Positions 1 to 10,000 are shown, counted from the stretch's first letter. The stretch is DNA of 21,469 bases from an uncultured Prevotellaceae bacterium (GCA_947306845.1 CAMZHP010000013.1:1-21469); one strand, 5' to 3'. Translations and numbers: made by a program. Notes: generated by a model from the sequence alone, not told the origin.

Positions 1-1796
1 CTCGACACTTTGAGGTTGGAATAACCCTTTGACGAGAAAGAAATTTCAAAATACAATCCCTCGCTTCGCTTTTTCCAAATTCGAGCAGCCCATCGACCAT
101 TTTCTGCGCCATTGCCGACACCTCTTGACAACCAGCTCGATGTCTGTCCGGAAGCATTATGCAAGGAGAGCACACCGGCGTTCTCTGTATCGCTCTTATA
201 GTCGGCTGCTCGTTCTTGCGCAGGCTGGTCATTATAGAAATCCCATCCTACGATATAGTCAATGGCTGAGAAATGAGCCGTCAAAGCTTGGTTGTTGTCC
301 ATCGTGATGACACGCACGGGGTCTGTCGACTGGTCTTCCCATCCTACAAACGTGAGTATCTTATTGTTTTTGGCTGTCAGTTTAACGTCAGTTCCCTCTT
401 CATACATGCGTTGGCCCTGAATGAATGTTCCTTCGGGCTCGATACTGATGAGATTGGGTTGAGCTCCGTCGGTGAGTGTCAGATTGAGTGCATAAGTGTT
501 CTTCTTATCATAGACAGCATTCAACTCTGTATCTGCTGTGATGATGAAAGTGTATGGATTGTCGGCCGAAACAATATTTCCCTCCTTGTCCTGCCATTCC
601 CTGAAATGATAGCCGAAATTTTCAGATGCCAGCACGGTGACTTCATCTCCTTCATCAAAGATGTCAGCATTGGGTTTGATTGTCACTTTGCCTGCTTCTT
701 TGGAAATATTGACCGTCAGTCTGCACTGAGCCACATCCTCAGTAGTTCCATCCATAACACCTTCTATTATGATGTTGCCTAATCCTACTTGTTTACTGTT
801 ACCCAGTGAATAGATATTGAACCGCAGTCCGCACAACCCATCGCTGCCGACGGCTTCGGGTATCTCCATCGACCATTCTGTCGTATTGGGCGAAGCATTG
901 TTACGTGCAGGAATAATGGCCTTGGCAAGAGTTACGACACTGCCATCGGCATTGACCCACGAAGCATCAATTTTTCCCCCGTCGGTGCCAAATCGTGTGG
1001 TGACAAACGACACTCTTTGAGGAGTGAAAATCAGTCCTTTCTTAGGTATAATGATGAAATCCACGGCATTTCCCTCATTAGCTGCAGCTTCGTTGGATGC
1101 CGTTGGTTGGAATAGGGTCTGCGACATAGAGGAACCTTTAATGACAAGCCCCTCTCCATGGGAGACGTAAGACGACTTGAAATAAGACTCCACCTCTGGC
1201 TGTGGTCCAAAAACAGCTGTCTGTCCTTCTGTACCAGTATTGAAGGGGAACGTGATAACTGTTGGCTCTTGATTGATGGTCTGACTGACGAACTTCTCTT
1301 TTGCAGCGAAAAAGATGTTGTTCACATTGGCTGTGGTGCCATTGCCACCTACACTCTTGAAGGTGATGACCATCGTATAGTCGCCTGCCAGCATCTCACT
1401 GGTGCGGAAATCATATTTCCGAGCTGTGCTCGACCAATCGTTATTGTTCTCAATACTGATATCTTGGTCGCACACTGTAGCGCCTGCATCATTTTTAATA
1501 TTGAAATGGAGCGTGACAGCTGGCTGAGTAGTTCCAGCAGTAAAACTGACTGAGTAATAGGCTGCATCAACCGTGTTGTGGAGCTGATAGGTGGCATAGT
1601 CGCCATTGTTCATCCAATCAATATGGTGGTCTTCCTTAAAACTGGCTCTGCTGCCCTTCAACTCACCATTTTCCATCACAAAAGGATGCTCCTCGCTGGT
1701 AGGAATCACATTGGGTGTCATGGCCAAACAAGAATGGCTCTGGATGCCGGCTGCCAACAGGAACCAACATAGAATGGGGAAAAATGCTCGTCTCAT
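1..1796 (-). CDS. Secreted multi-domain protein with CBM6/35-like and InlB-like repeat domains (3' end missing)
   Basis: An open frame of 598 codons runs without a stop from an ATG at 1796 leftward off the window, so the C-terminus is missing. Residues 1-25 form a signal peptide (MRR, a hydrophobic stretch, then a likely cut after Cys-Leu-Ala). Residues 34-167 resemble a CBM6/35 beta sandwich, with DWMNNGDYATYQL and the closing VNNIFF strand. Residues 177-350 look like a second beta-sandwich domain. Residues 358-431 and 435-510 are two divergent InlB-type repeats, each with an (F)xxW core (HFREW, FVGWED) and a closing hydrophobic strand (LNAVYD, LTAHFS). At residue 513 a further domain begins (YIVGWDFYNDQP). 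No catalytic domain is visible in the part present; related Bacteroidota proteins with such modules are often pectinases or other carbohydrate-active enzymes, but that is inference. It is transcribed away from the GH3 gene with a very short leader. The open frame is secure, the domain names are moderate, and the function is unknown. Confidence 0.85.
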   Translation of the reverse strand, partial: MRRAFFPILCWFLLAAGIQSHSCLAMTPNVIPTSEEHPFVMENGELKGSRASFKEDHHIDWMNNGDYATYQLHNTVDAAYYSVSFTAGTTQPAVTLHFNIKNDAGATVCDQDISIENNNDWSSTARKYDFRTSEMLAGDYTMVITFKSVGGNGTTANVNNIFFAAKEKFVSQTINQEPTVITFPFNTGTEGQTAVFGPQPEVESYFKSSYVSHGEGLVIKGSSMSQTLFQPTASNEAAANEGNAVDFIIIPKKGLIFTPQRVSFVTTRFGTDGGKIDASWVNADGSVVTLAKAIIPARNNASPNTTEWSMEIPEAVGSDGLCGLRFNIYSLGNSKQVGLGNIIIEGVMDGTTEDVAQCRLTVNISKEAGKVTIKPNADIFDEGDEVTVLASENFGYHFREWQDKEGNIVSADNPYTFIITADTELNAVYDKKNTYALNLTLTDGAQPNLISIEPEGTFIQGQRMYEEGTDVKLTAKNNKILTFVGWEDQSTDPVRVITMDNNQALTAHFSAIDYIVGWDFYNDQPAQERAADYKSDTENAGVLSLHNASGQTSSWLSRGVGNGAENGRWAARIWKKRSEGLYFEISFSSKGYSNLKVS

Positions 1797-1819
1797 TTTT
1801 ATTAATTATTTTTTGATTG

Positions 1820-1827
1820 CAAAGATA
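1820..1827 (-). promoter_or_regulatory. Bacteroidota -7 promoter element for the minus-strand gene
   Basis: Read on the minus strand this is TATCTTTG, a match to the Bacteroidota -7 consensus TAnnTTTG. It lies 23 bp before the ATG at 1796, which would give a leader of only about 15 nt, ending in the A/T-rich stretch typical of translation starts in this phylum. No clear TTTG -33 element is seen at the usual 19-21 bp spacing, so the promoter may be weak or activator-dependent. Confidence 0.45.
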
Positions 1828-1909
1828 TCCCTTTTATGACTATCAGGTGTGAATTAATATCTTATTCATGGGGAAAAAACACCAGATGGATTTCTGTCAC
1901 CATTCTTGT

Positions 1910-1952
1910 GCCAAAATTTACCCATTTACTTTTGGGTATTCCTGTAGATTTG
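1910..1952 (+). promoter_or_regulatory. Candidate promoter and upstream motif for the first GH3 gene
   Basis: TAGATTTG at 1945-1952 matches the -7 consensus TAnnTTTG, and a second match, TACTTTTG, lies at 1927-1934. The 1927 box has a TTG at 1906-1908 with an 18-bp spacer, close to a -33/-7 pair. The 1945 box instead has the sequence GCCAAAATTTACCC starting 35 bp upstream at 1910, a motif also found ahead of the promoters near 4420 and 21019. Which box is used cannot be decided from sequence. Either choice gives a leader of more than 100 nt before the ATG at 2082, and that leader contains a terminator-like hairpin. Confidence 0.4.
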
Positions 1953-2011
1953 CAATCGAAAAGAAGAGTAAAGAGTTTTTTCATAAAGGTTGGTTTTTAA
2001 CATCAGAACAC

Positions 2012-2049
2012 AGCCTCGGTAGTCTGAGAAGATGTGCTCGAGGCTTTTT
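2012..2049 (+). terminator. Terminator-like hairpin in the leader of the first GH3 gene
   Basis: AGCCTCG at 2012-2018 pairs perfectly with CGAGGCT at 2039-2045 across a 20-nt loop, and the right arm is followed directly by a T run (2046-2049). This is the form of an intrinsic terminator for plus-strand transcription. No convincing gene ends just before it, and it sits about 33 bp ahead of the GH3 start codon, downstream of the candidate promoters. It could be an attenuator, the end of a small leader RNA, or a block to stray transcription. The stem is only 7 bp and the loop long, so strength is uncertain. Confidence 0.4.
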
Positions 2050-2081
2050 CATAGCAAAATTAGCAAATCCATCATATTGAC

Positions 2082-4304
2082 ATGAAAAGAAACATTATTA
2101 TTACTGCAATCATTTTCTTTTGTGCGATTGACGTAAGCGCACAGAGGCTCCCCTACCAGAATCCTCATCTGACAGCAGAAGAGCGAGCTGAGGATTTGTT
2201 GGGCCGCCTCACTCTTGATGAGAAGGCTTCACTGATGATGAATGACTCACCAGCTATTCCAAGACTTGGCATACCTGCTTTCAACTGGTGGAGCGAAGCA
2301 TTGCACGGTGTTGGAAGAAACGGCATTGCAACCGTTTTCCCGTCATGCATTGGAATGTCGTGTTCGTTCGACGACGACTTGATATCACGCATCTTCACCG
2401 CCGTTTCTGATGAGGCCAGAGCTAAAAACACTCAGGCCAAACAGGATAATAATGTGGGTAAATACCGCTGTTTGTCATTTTGGACTCCCAACATCAATAT
2501 TTTCCGTGACCCTCGATGGGGACGTGGGCAAGAGACTTATGGAGAGGATCCGTTTATGAATGGGCAAATGGGGCTGCAAGTGGTCAGAGCCCTTCAGGGT
2601 GAAGGCCACGGACGGTATCTGAAACTGCTCGCTTGTGTCAAGCACTTCGCTGTTCATAGCGGTCCGGAAAAACTGCGGCATAGTTTCAATGTTGAAAACT
2701 TGCCTGCGAGAGACTTGTGGGAGACCTATCTCCCCGCCTTCAAAACGTTGGTTGAGAAAGGCAATGTCAGACAAGTGATGTGTGCTTACCAACGATTCGA
2801 GGGCGACCCCTGCTGTGGCTCAACGCGCTTGCTTCAACACATTCTGCGCGATGAATGGAAGTTCAAGGGGCTCGTGGTTAGTGACTGTGGAGCCATCAAT
2901 GACTTTTGGCAACCCAACCGGCATGGTGTGTCGGCCGACTCGGCATCGGCCACGGCAAAAGCCGTCATGAGCGGCACAGATGTGGAATGTGGGAGCATCT
3001 ATAGAAGCCTGCCTGAGGCAGTAAGGCGTGGAGATCTCAGCGAGCATGACGTAGATATCTGCGTGAAGCGTATTTTGAAAGGTCGTTTCGAATTGGGCGA
3101 CTTCGACCCCGACTCGTTGGTGGAATGGACAAAAATCCCTATAAGTGTTGTAGCTTCAGACCAACACAAACAATTGGCACTTGAAATGGCACGCGAGCAG
3201 ATGGTGCTATTGAAAAACAATGGTGTCTTGCCACTTCCCAAGACATCTGAAGGCCTCATGGTGATGGGTCCCAATGCTGCCGATTCCACCATGCTATGGG
3301 GTATCTATTTCGGTAAACCCTCACACACTGTGACACCTCTTGAGGGCATCACATCAAAGATTGGCACAGTGAGATATGAGAAGACATGCGATATCACAAG
3401 CCTCACTGTCAGCAGCAAAGTGATCGGCAAAAGCAAAGAGGCCGCCGACGGCAGCACCACTCTGCAAATGGAATCTGGTCAAGAACGAACCTATACAATA
3501 GACGAGATACGAAAGATGGCCGCAGATGCCAAGACCATCATTTTCGTAGGCGGCATCTCTCCTAACCTGGAAAAGGAGCAAGCCAGGGTAAAAGAACCCG
3601 GATTTGACAACGGCGACCGCACAAGTATTGAACTGCCTCAGGTGCAGCGTGACATCCTCAAGGCACTGCATGAAGACGGCAAACGTATCGTCTTTGTCAA
3701 TTGCTCAGGAAGTGCCGTGGGGCTTGTGGCTGAAGCTCAGGAGACATGTGATGCTATCGTGCAGGCATGGTATGCCGGCGAGCAAGGGGGCAATGCATTG
3801 GCTGACGTGCTTTTCGGAGACTACAATCCATCGGGCAAACTGACTGTCACATTCTATAAGGACGACTCGCAACTTCCTCCTTTTGACGACTACCGCATGG
3901 CCAACCGTACCTACCGCTACTTCCAAGGTGAGCCACTCTATCCATTTGGCTATGGGATGAGTTATACTACTTACCAATACGGGAAACCCTCATACCATGA
4001 CGGGAAAGTGTATGTCTCTATCACCAACAAAGGTGAAATGGATGGAACAGAAATAGTGCAAGTATATCTGCGCCGTCCCTCAGATGTATTAGGTCCGAAA
4101 AAAAGTCTTCGAGGCTATGCCAGAGTCAGCCTAAAAGCAGGAGAAACGCGTGAGGTGGAAATCGGTTTTCCTCGTGAACGATTCGAGACATGGGATGAAC
4201 AGACCAACACGATGAGAATTATACCCGACAGCTATGAGATCAAGGTCGGTCCGTCAAGCGATGAATCGACATTGCAGTCGATAAATGTCACTTTGGCTCC
4301 ATGA
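2082..4304 (+). CDS. Secreted glycoside hydrolase family 3 enzyme, beta-xylosidase-like
   Basis: This 740-residue protein would release terminal sugars from oligosaccharides, probably in the periplasm. Residues 1-20 are a signal peptide ending at Ser-Ala before Gln-Arg-Leu. The GH3 N-terminal barrel spans about 28-340 with FNWWSEALHGVGR, DPRWGRGQETYGEDP, KHFAVHSGPE (Lys187-His188 are the conserved substrate-contacting pair) and VVSDCGAI, in which Asp268 is the expected nucleophile. The SDCGAI form and the HSGPE motif are typical of the beta-xylosidase/arabinosidase branch rather than the SDW-type beta-glucosidases. The second alpha/beta domain spans about 370-600; Glu497 or Glu499 in NLEKEQ is the likely acid/base. 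A fibronectin-III-like domain closes the protein (about 640-735). It lacks the PA14 insertion that makes some Bacteroidota GH3s around 860 residues. It is followed by a 154-bp gap and promoter, so it may be transcribed separately from the transport operon. The family is certain; the substrate is inferred. Confidence 0.93.
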   Translation: MKRNIIITAIIFFCAIDVSAQRLPYQNPHLTAEERAEDLLGRLTLDEKASLMMNDSPAIPRLGIPAFNWWSEALHGVGRNGIATVFPSCIGMSCSFDDDLISRIFTAVSDEARAKNTQAKQDNNVGKYRCLSFWTPNINIFRDPRWGRGQETYGEDPFMNGQMGLQVVRALQGEGHGRYLKLLACVKHFAVHSGPEKLRHSFNVENLPARDLWETYLPAFKTLVEKGNVRQVMCAYQRFEGDPCCGSTRLLQHILRDEWKFKGLVVSDCGAINDFWQPNRHGVSADSASATAKAVMSGTDVECGSIYRSLPEAVRRGDLSEHDVDICVKRILKGRFELGDFDPDSLVEWTKIPISVVASDQHKQLALEMAREQMVLLKNNGVLPLPKTSEGLMVMGPNAADSTMLWGIYFGKPSHTVTPLEGITSKIGTVRYEKTCDITSLTVSSKVIGKSKEAADGSTTLQMESGQERTYTIDEIRKMAADAKTIIFVGGISPNLEKEQARVKEPGFDNGDRTSIELPQVQRDILKALHEDGKRIVFVNCSGSAVGLVAEAQETCDAIVQAWYAGEQGGNALADVLFGDYNPSGKLTVTFYKDDSQLPPFDDYRMANRTYRYFQGEPLYPFGYGMSYTTYQYGKPSYHDGKVYVSITNKGEMDGTEIVQVYLRRPSDVLGPKKSLRGYARVSLKAGETREVEIGFPRERFETWDEQTNTMRIIPDSYEIKVGPSSDESTLQSINVTLAP

Positions 4305-4363
4305 GAGCATCCGACCTTGGATGTGGAATAATTGCCGCAAATAGTATAAAATATGCCGCCACT

Positions 4364-4427
4364 GCAGCAAATGAACATTTGATGGCAATTTTTACACGCA
4401 TAAAACATGTGTCAGTCACTAAATTTG
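4364..4427 (+). promoter_or_regulatory. Candidate promoter and operator region for the SusC/SusD-FAS1 operon
   Basis: TAAATTTG at 4420-4427 matches the Bacteroidota -7 element and would give a leader of about 25 nt before the ATG at 4459. Upstream lie GGCAATTTTTACAC from 4384 (36 bp before the -7 box, shared in form with two other promoters here), a palindrome CAAATG-AA-CATTTG at 4368-4381, and two direct repeats, GCCGCAAAT at 4334-4342 and GCAGCAAAT at 4364-4372, spaced 30 bp apart. No -33 TTTG stands at the standard spacing, which fits a promoter needing an activator. The regulator itself is not in the window. Confidence 0.5.
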
Positions 4428-4458
4428 CATAGCTAATCGCCTAAAAACTGAAACAAGC

Positions 4459-7047
4459 ATGAAAATGTTTATGAAGATTACTAACCTATGTCATTTGAGA
4501 GAAAAAGTCCTGTTGCTGATATTTCTGGCCGTAGGATGTATGATTGCCTCATGCGACAACAGCGACCTCGAGGGGCAACCCACCTGGCTTGGCAACTCTA
4601 TCTATGAACGTCTGCATGAAGAAGGCAACTACCAAACCATTCTCCATCTAATCGATGATCTCAATTATGCATCGGTGATGAGTCAGACTGGTTCAAAAAC
4701 ACTTTTCGCAGCCGATGACGAGGCATTCAACCAATGGTTTCAAACCAACAATTGGGGTGTGCGCAACTACAGCCAACTCTCCACATCACAGAAAAAACTG
4801 CTTCTCAATTCGGCTATGATCAACAATGCTTATTTGGTGGAGCTGCTCTCAAATGTGGAAGCAGAACCTGACCCTTTGGATGGTAAGTGTATGCGACGTG
4901 AGTCGGCCGTCTCACCCTACGATTCTGTTGCCCGCTGGTTCCCGTCACAAATGCCCAAGACGAGATATTGGGATATTCACAGAGGCAAACCTCAAGGAAT
5001 CGTATTGCTGAAAGACAACACCACTCAGCCCATGATCCATTTCCTGCCCCGGTTTATGACGCTTAACCACATTACCGATGACGACCTTCGTATTCTGACC
5101 AATGGTGCCAGTAATTCTATCAAAGACGCCTGGGTCAACGGACAAAAGATCGTGGAGCGCGATATCACCTGCAAAAATGGCTACATCCAGCGTATGGGGG
5201 GTGTGATGACTTCTAGCGACAACATGGCTCAGATACTCCGCACTCACCCTCAGATGAGCCAGTGGAGCACCCTGATGGATCGGTTTTGCGCACCCTACTA
5301 TAATGAGCAGGCCACCCAGCAATACAACAGGCTCTATACCAATCAAGACTCCGTTTTCGTTTTGCGTTACTTCAGTTCACAAAATAAGCAGGAGTTGGAT
5401 GTGACTCCAGACAAGAACGCCGTTGAAGCCATGCTTTCCTTTGATCCTGGATGGAACCAATATATGTACACCAACACTTCTGGCAAGGATCTGCATTATG
5501 ACTGTGGTGCATTGCTTGTACCTACCAATCAGGCACTTGATGAATGGTGGAACCACGACGGACTGGCCTTGCAAGACCAATACAAGACATGGGAACAAGT
5601 ACCAGACAAGGTGCTCGTTGAATTACTCAATGTCAACATGATACCAGAGTTCACAAACACTGTACCTTCCAAATTCAATAATATAGTCAATGATGCCAAG
5701 GTGGAAATGGGTGTAAAAATCTCTGACATCGACTCTTGCTTTATGGGATGCAACGGAGTGGTTTATCTCACCAACAAGGTCTTTGCTCCGGCCACCTATT
5801 CCTCTGTAGCTTTCCCCGCTCTTGTTCACACTGAGACAATGAACATCATATATTGGGGCATCGACAAATTGGGGTTCAAGCCATATCTCAATTCCATGGA
5901 CTCTTACTACAGTTTCTTCGTGCTAACCAACCAAGGCATGATGCACTACATCGACCCATGCTCATTGGGGTCGACACAGACTGTCTTATATGAGTTCTAT
6001 TACAACAGCGACCGAAAAACAGTAGGAGCCCACCGCTATCGTTATGATCTCACAAACAACACTGTGGGTGAAAAACTGAGCGACGCCACCTCTTCTCAAG
6101 TAGAGAACCGACTGACAGACATCCTGGACAACCTGATAGTGGTGGGCAACGTAGAGGACGGCAACACTTACTATCGCACCAAGGGAGGTGCTACTATCCG
6201 CGTAGAGAATGCCGGACAAGCCGGACAAATGACTGTGGCAAACAGCCTGCAAGTAGAACAAGACCGGCCTGCAACCGTCACTCAGATCTTTGATCAGACC
6301 AAGACAGGCAATGGCAAAGTGTATGTCATAGAGAGCGAAGTGCCTTCTTCTGGAAGCAAGTCTGTCTATAAAACGCTCAGCGAAAAACCTGAATTCTCGC
6401 GGTTCTTTGACCTGATACGCGGTGGCGATCCCGATTCGGCCCAGTACAACCTGATGACCACCATCATTGACGACAAATACTCATGTGTAGACTACAATAT
6501 ACGTCTTTTCGACAACTACCACTACACCATATGGGTGCCAACCAATGAGAGCCTTGATGCCCTGCATGCGGCAGGTCAGTTGCCTTATTGGTCAGACCTG
6601 GAGGCACAAACCGATGAAGCGTGGGGCGGTGATCGCGATGCTGCCAAACTGATGAGATACCGCATCCGTCAGCGCATTCTCGATTTTCTGCGCTATCACA
6701 TTCAAGACTTCTCTGTATTTATGGGACAAGGCACGGTGAACGGACGTTATGAGACATCGAAACTGAATCCTGAAAATCGTAAATTTGTCTCTCTCAACAT
6801 CGATGCCGACAATACACACATCAATGTGACAGATGCCTTGGGCAATTGCCGGAGAGTCGTGACCAAGAGCGGCCTTTACAACAATATGTGCCGTGAATAT
6901 CTCTACACTAACAAAGACGCAGAGCAAGCCTCCAATGGTAACCTCTACAGTTCATCCTATGCGGTGGTACATCAGATAGATGGTCCGTTGTTTTACAGCA
7001 CGAGTCAACTAACTCCGATGGATTGGACACCCGGAAGAAGGAATTAA
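4459..7047 (+). CDS. Surface lipoprotein with about four fasciclin (FAS1) domains
   Basis: This 862-residue protein has a lipoprotein signal peptide ending at Ile-Ala-Ser-Cys32, followed by Asp-Asn-Ser-Asp. An acidic run after the Cys is common in surface-exported Bacteroidota lipoproteins. FAS1-like units can be placed at about 50-245 (core motif KTLFAADDEAFNQWF), 260-445 (GALLVPTNQALDEWW), 450-630 (a degenerate core, FFVLTNQGMM) and 645-845 (YTIWVPTNESLDAL, then RYHIQDF). FAS1 domains mediate adhesion and ligand binding. Here, as the first gene of a SusC/SusD operon, the protein may act as a surface glycan-binding or docking lipoprotein; that role is inference. No catalytic motif is seen. 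It ends 25 bp before the SusC gene, so the two are almost certainly co-transcribed. The start fits the basic N-region and the nearby promoter, though a Met at residue 3 or 5 is possible. The FAS1 assignment is good for the first, second and fourth units and weaker for the third. Confidence 0.85.
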   Translation: MKMFMKITNLCHLREKVLLLIFLAVGCMIASCDNSDLEGQPTWLGNSIYERLHEEGNYQTILHLIDDLNYASVMSQTGSKTLFAADDEAFNQWFQTNNWGVRNYSQLSTSQKKLLLNSAMINNAYLVELLSNVEAEPDPLDGKCMRRESAVSPYDSVARWFPSQMPKTRYWDIHRGKPQGIVLLKDNTTQPMIHFLPRFMTLNHITDDDLRILTNGASNSIKDAWVNGQKIVERDITCKNGYIQRMGGVMTSSDNMAQILRTHPQMSQWSTLMDRFCAPYYNEQATQQYNRLYTNQDSVFVLRYFSSQNKQELDVTPDKNAVEAMLSFDPGWNQYMYTNTSGKDLHYDCGALLVPTNQALDEWWNHDGLALQDQYKTWEQVPDKVLVELLNVNMIPEFTNTVPSKFNNIVNDAKVEMGVKISDIDSCFMGCNGVVYLTNKVFAPATYSSVAFPALVHTETMNIIYWGIDKLGFKPYLNSMDSYYSFFVLTNQGMMHYIDPCSLGSTQTVLYEFYYNSDRKTVGAHRYRYDLTNNTVGEKLSDATSSQVENRLTDILDNLIVVGNVEDGNTYYRTKGGATIRVENAGQAGQMTVANSLQVEQDRPATVTQIFDQTKTGNGKVYVIESEVPSSGSKSVYKTLSEKPEFSRFFDLIRGGDPDSAQYNLMTTIIDDKYSCVDYNIRLFDNYHYTIWVPTNESLDALHAAGQLPYWSDLEAQTDEAWGGDRDAAKLMRYRIRQRILDFLRYHIQDFSVFMGQGTVNGRYETSKLNPENRKFVSLNIDADNTHINVTDALGNCRRVVTKSGLYNNMCREYLYTNKDAEQASNGNLYSSSYAVVHQIDGPLFYSTSQLTPMDWTPGRRN

Positions 7048-7072
7048 CAGGAACACATTATTTTGAATCTGA

Positions 7073-10000
7073 ATGAAAGACAATATGAATCAATCACTTA
7101 ACAGGCTCTGCTGTTTTGTTATCCTGTTGTTTAGCTTCTTGGTGAGCATGGCGCAAGGCGGTAACGCTATCAGCGGCACGGTCTCCGACGAGATGGAGCC
7201 TTTGATAGGAGCCTCTGTATGTGAGGTAGATGCCACAGGGCGTATCATCAATGCTACCGTCACAGATATCAATGGTCATTTCACCATGAAGGTGAAAGAC
7301 ACAAAAAACAAAATTCGTTTTAGCTATGTGGGATGCAACACATTGACACTCTCACTCGACCGCTCTGTATATGAAGTGGTGCTAAAGTCGGCCACGATGA
7401 TCGATGAAGTGGTGATAAAATCCAAAAGAAGAGCCCAGGGTGGGGGACTTGCTATACCAGAGCGAGAAGTCTCATACGCCTCGCAAAGCATCTCCATGAA
7501 AGAGTTTGAGGGACTGTCGGTCACCACTGTTGATGAGGCATTGCAAGGACGCATCTCAGGACTTGACATCATCTCCAACTCTGGCAATCTCGGTTCTGGT
7601 TCTACCATGCGTCTTCGTGGTTCGGCATCCATTTCCAGTGCCGTCGACGCCAACCCTCTGATTGTTGTCAACGGCAACGAATGGAATGTTGATATGAGCG
7701 ATTTTGACCTCGGCAACGCCAATGATGAGAAATTTGCCCAGTTGCTCAACGTCAACCCGGAGGATATCGAGGACATCTCAGTACTCAAGGATGCTGCCGC
7801 CACCGCCATCTATGGCTCTCGTGGGGCCAATGGTGTAATAGTTATACGCACCAAACGTGGTGTCCGTGGTGCACCGAGATTAAGTTATTCACTAAGATTG
7901 ACTGGTACATACCAACCACAAGGCTACAAGATGCTCAGTGGCGATGATTACACCATGCTTTTGAAAGAAAGCTATTTCAATCCCCGCCAGAGTGATGTGG
8001 CATCCAATATACCAGAACTCAACTACGACCCCACCTTCTCAGAGTATGAGCAATACAACAACAACACCGACTGGGTGGATGCTGTGACACAATGGGGGCT
8101 AAGACAAAACCACTATCTGGTAGTAAGCGGTGGAGGAGAGAAAGCTACTTTCCGCATTTCGGGCGGATTTGACAACGAAACAGGTTCGGTGATCAAACAG
8201 CATCTCCAACGTCTGTCAACACGTGTGGCCCTTGACTATTTTGTGTCAGATCGCATCACCATCTCCTCCAACTTCTCAATGACATATACCAAAAACCGAA
8301 AGAATTATGATCAACTGCTTGCCATCGCATACAAGAAGATGCCCAATATGGCTATTTACGAGGAGGACCCCATCACAGGGCAGCCCACAAGCAGATACTA
8401 TGAGATGCTGCAGACTGCCTCATCAGCTTTCAATGGTAACCAAAAATCATTAGTCAACCCTGTAGCTTCTGCCCATCTGGCCAAAAACGAAGAACGAACT
8501 TACGACATCACGCCTGAGTTTATTCTCAAATATAGTTTGCTGGGGTTGGATGAAACAAAATGGCAACTTAACTGGGAATCTCGCGCCAACATCAACGTAT
8601 TCAACAACTTTACCGACCGCTATTATCCCTCAGAACTTGTAACCACGTCATGGACATCAGGCGTAAACAAGACCTATACTGGTTCGTCGAAAAGTGTGGC
8701 TTTCAACACCAAACAAACCCTGACGTTGATTCCCCACTTCAACAATGAAGACCACTCTCTGATGATGATGGGTCGTTTTGAACTGGTGAGCGGCAAGTCG
8801 AATGCACAAGTGACAGAGAATTCGGGTCTGCCTTCAGGCAACATTACCAGCCCAGGAGCCGACGGCATGATGGAGAAAATGTCAAGCAATTTCGGAGAGT
8901 GGCGTTCCATGTACTACACTTTCTCCGCACACTATGCATACAAAGGCAAATATATGGCCGATTTCTCAATCCGAGCCGACGGAACCACTAAATTCGGTCC
9001 CGAGCGACGTTGGGGATATTTTCCTGCCGTTTCACTTCGATGGAATGTCTCAGATGAACCTTTTATGAAGAAAACGGTCAGTTGGCTGTCGATGCTCTCT
9101 ATCCGCCCCAGTTGGGGACGAGTGGGCAACCAACCTTCAGCCGACTACTTGTATGAGAGCAAATATTCCTCAACCGAGGGGTATGTTGACTTGACTGCCA
9201 TGTATCCCAATAACATCCGCTTGAGTGGGCTTCAGTGGGAAACTAACGACCAATTTAATATTGGTACCGACATACACTTCCTCGACGACCGACTCAATAT
9301 CGCCATGGAATGGTATTCGTCAACACGGCGCAACATGCTTATGCCTGTAAGCATACCCACTAACACAGGATTCACCAATCTGGCATATAAAAATGTAGGC
9401 TCCATGCGCAACACTGGATGGGAGTTCAACATCTCGACCAACCGAATCATCAAAGCGGGTAAATTCACAGCCGACTTCAATGCCACTTTTGGAAACAACA
9501 GCAATGAGATACTTGAGATGGATCCCACTACACTTGAAACGATGAACATCAAATTCAACCAGGAGAATCGTGGCATCCTGCAACGCGTGCAACTGAACAA
9601 TCCTTTTGGTGCCATCTATGGATTTCGCTACAAGGGTGTCTATCAATACAATTATGCTACTTTTGCCGAGATGTCAAGAGCCGAGCAAGAACAATTTCTT
9701 GCTGAAGGAAAGACGGCACCGGTGGCCATTGCTGCAGATGGGACGGTCATTTACGATGACAAGGGCGCACCGCTGCGGATGATGTACACCTTTACCACCA
9801 GCGATGATATCCCAGGAAAAAACTATCATTTCAAGGGCGGCGACGCCATTTATGAGGATATCAACAACGACGGCAACATCAATGAACTTGACATCGTTTA
9901 CTTGGGTTCGTCACTTCCTAAGCTGACAGGTGGTTTCGGTCTTACCTTCAATTATGGAAGATGGCGTCTCAACACGCAGTTCAACTACCGTGTAGGCAAC

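Noticed and set aside
273..1553. Several plus-strand open frames of 64-169 codons
   Set aside because: They lie antisense to the long minus-strand gene, whose protein has a signal peptide and coherent domains; they are shadows.
1868..2080. 70-codon plus-strand open frame ahead of the first GH3 gene
   Set aside because: It overlaps the candidate promoters and the terminator-like hairpin, has no recognisable domain or believable signal peptide, and its composition looks like intergenic DNA.
4307..4324. Small inverted repeat CATCC-GACCTT-GGATG after the first GH3 stop
   Set aside because: The stem is only 5 bp and no T run follows, so it is not a convincing terminator.
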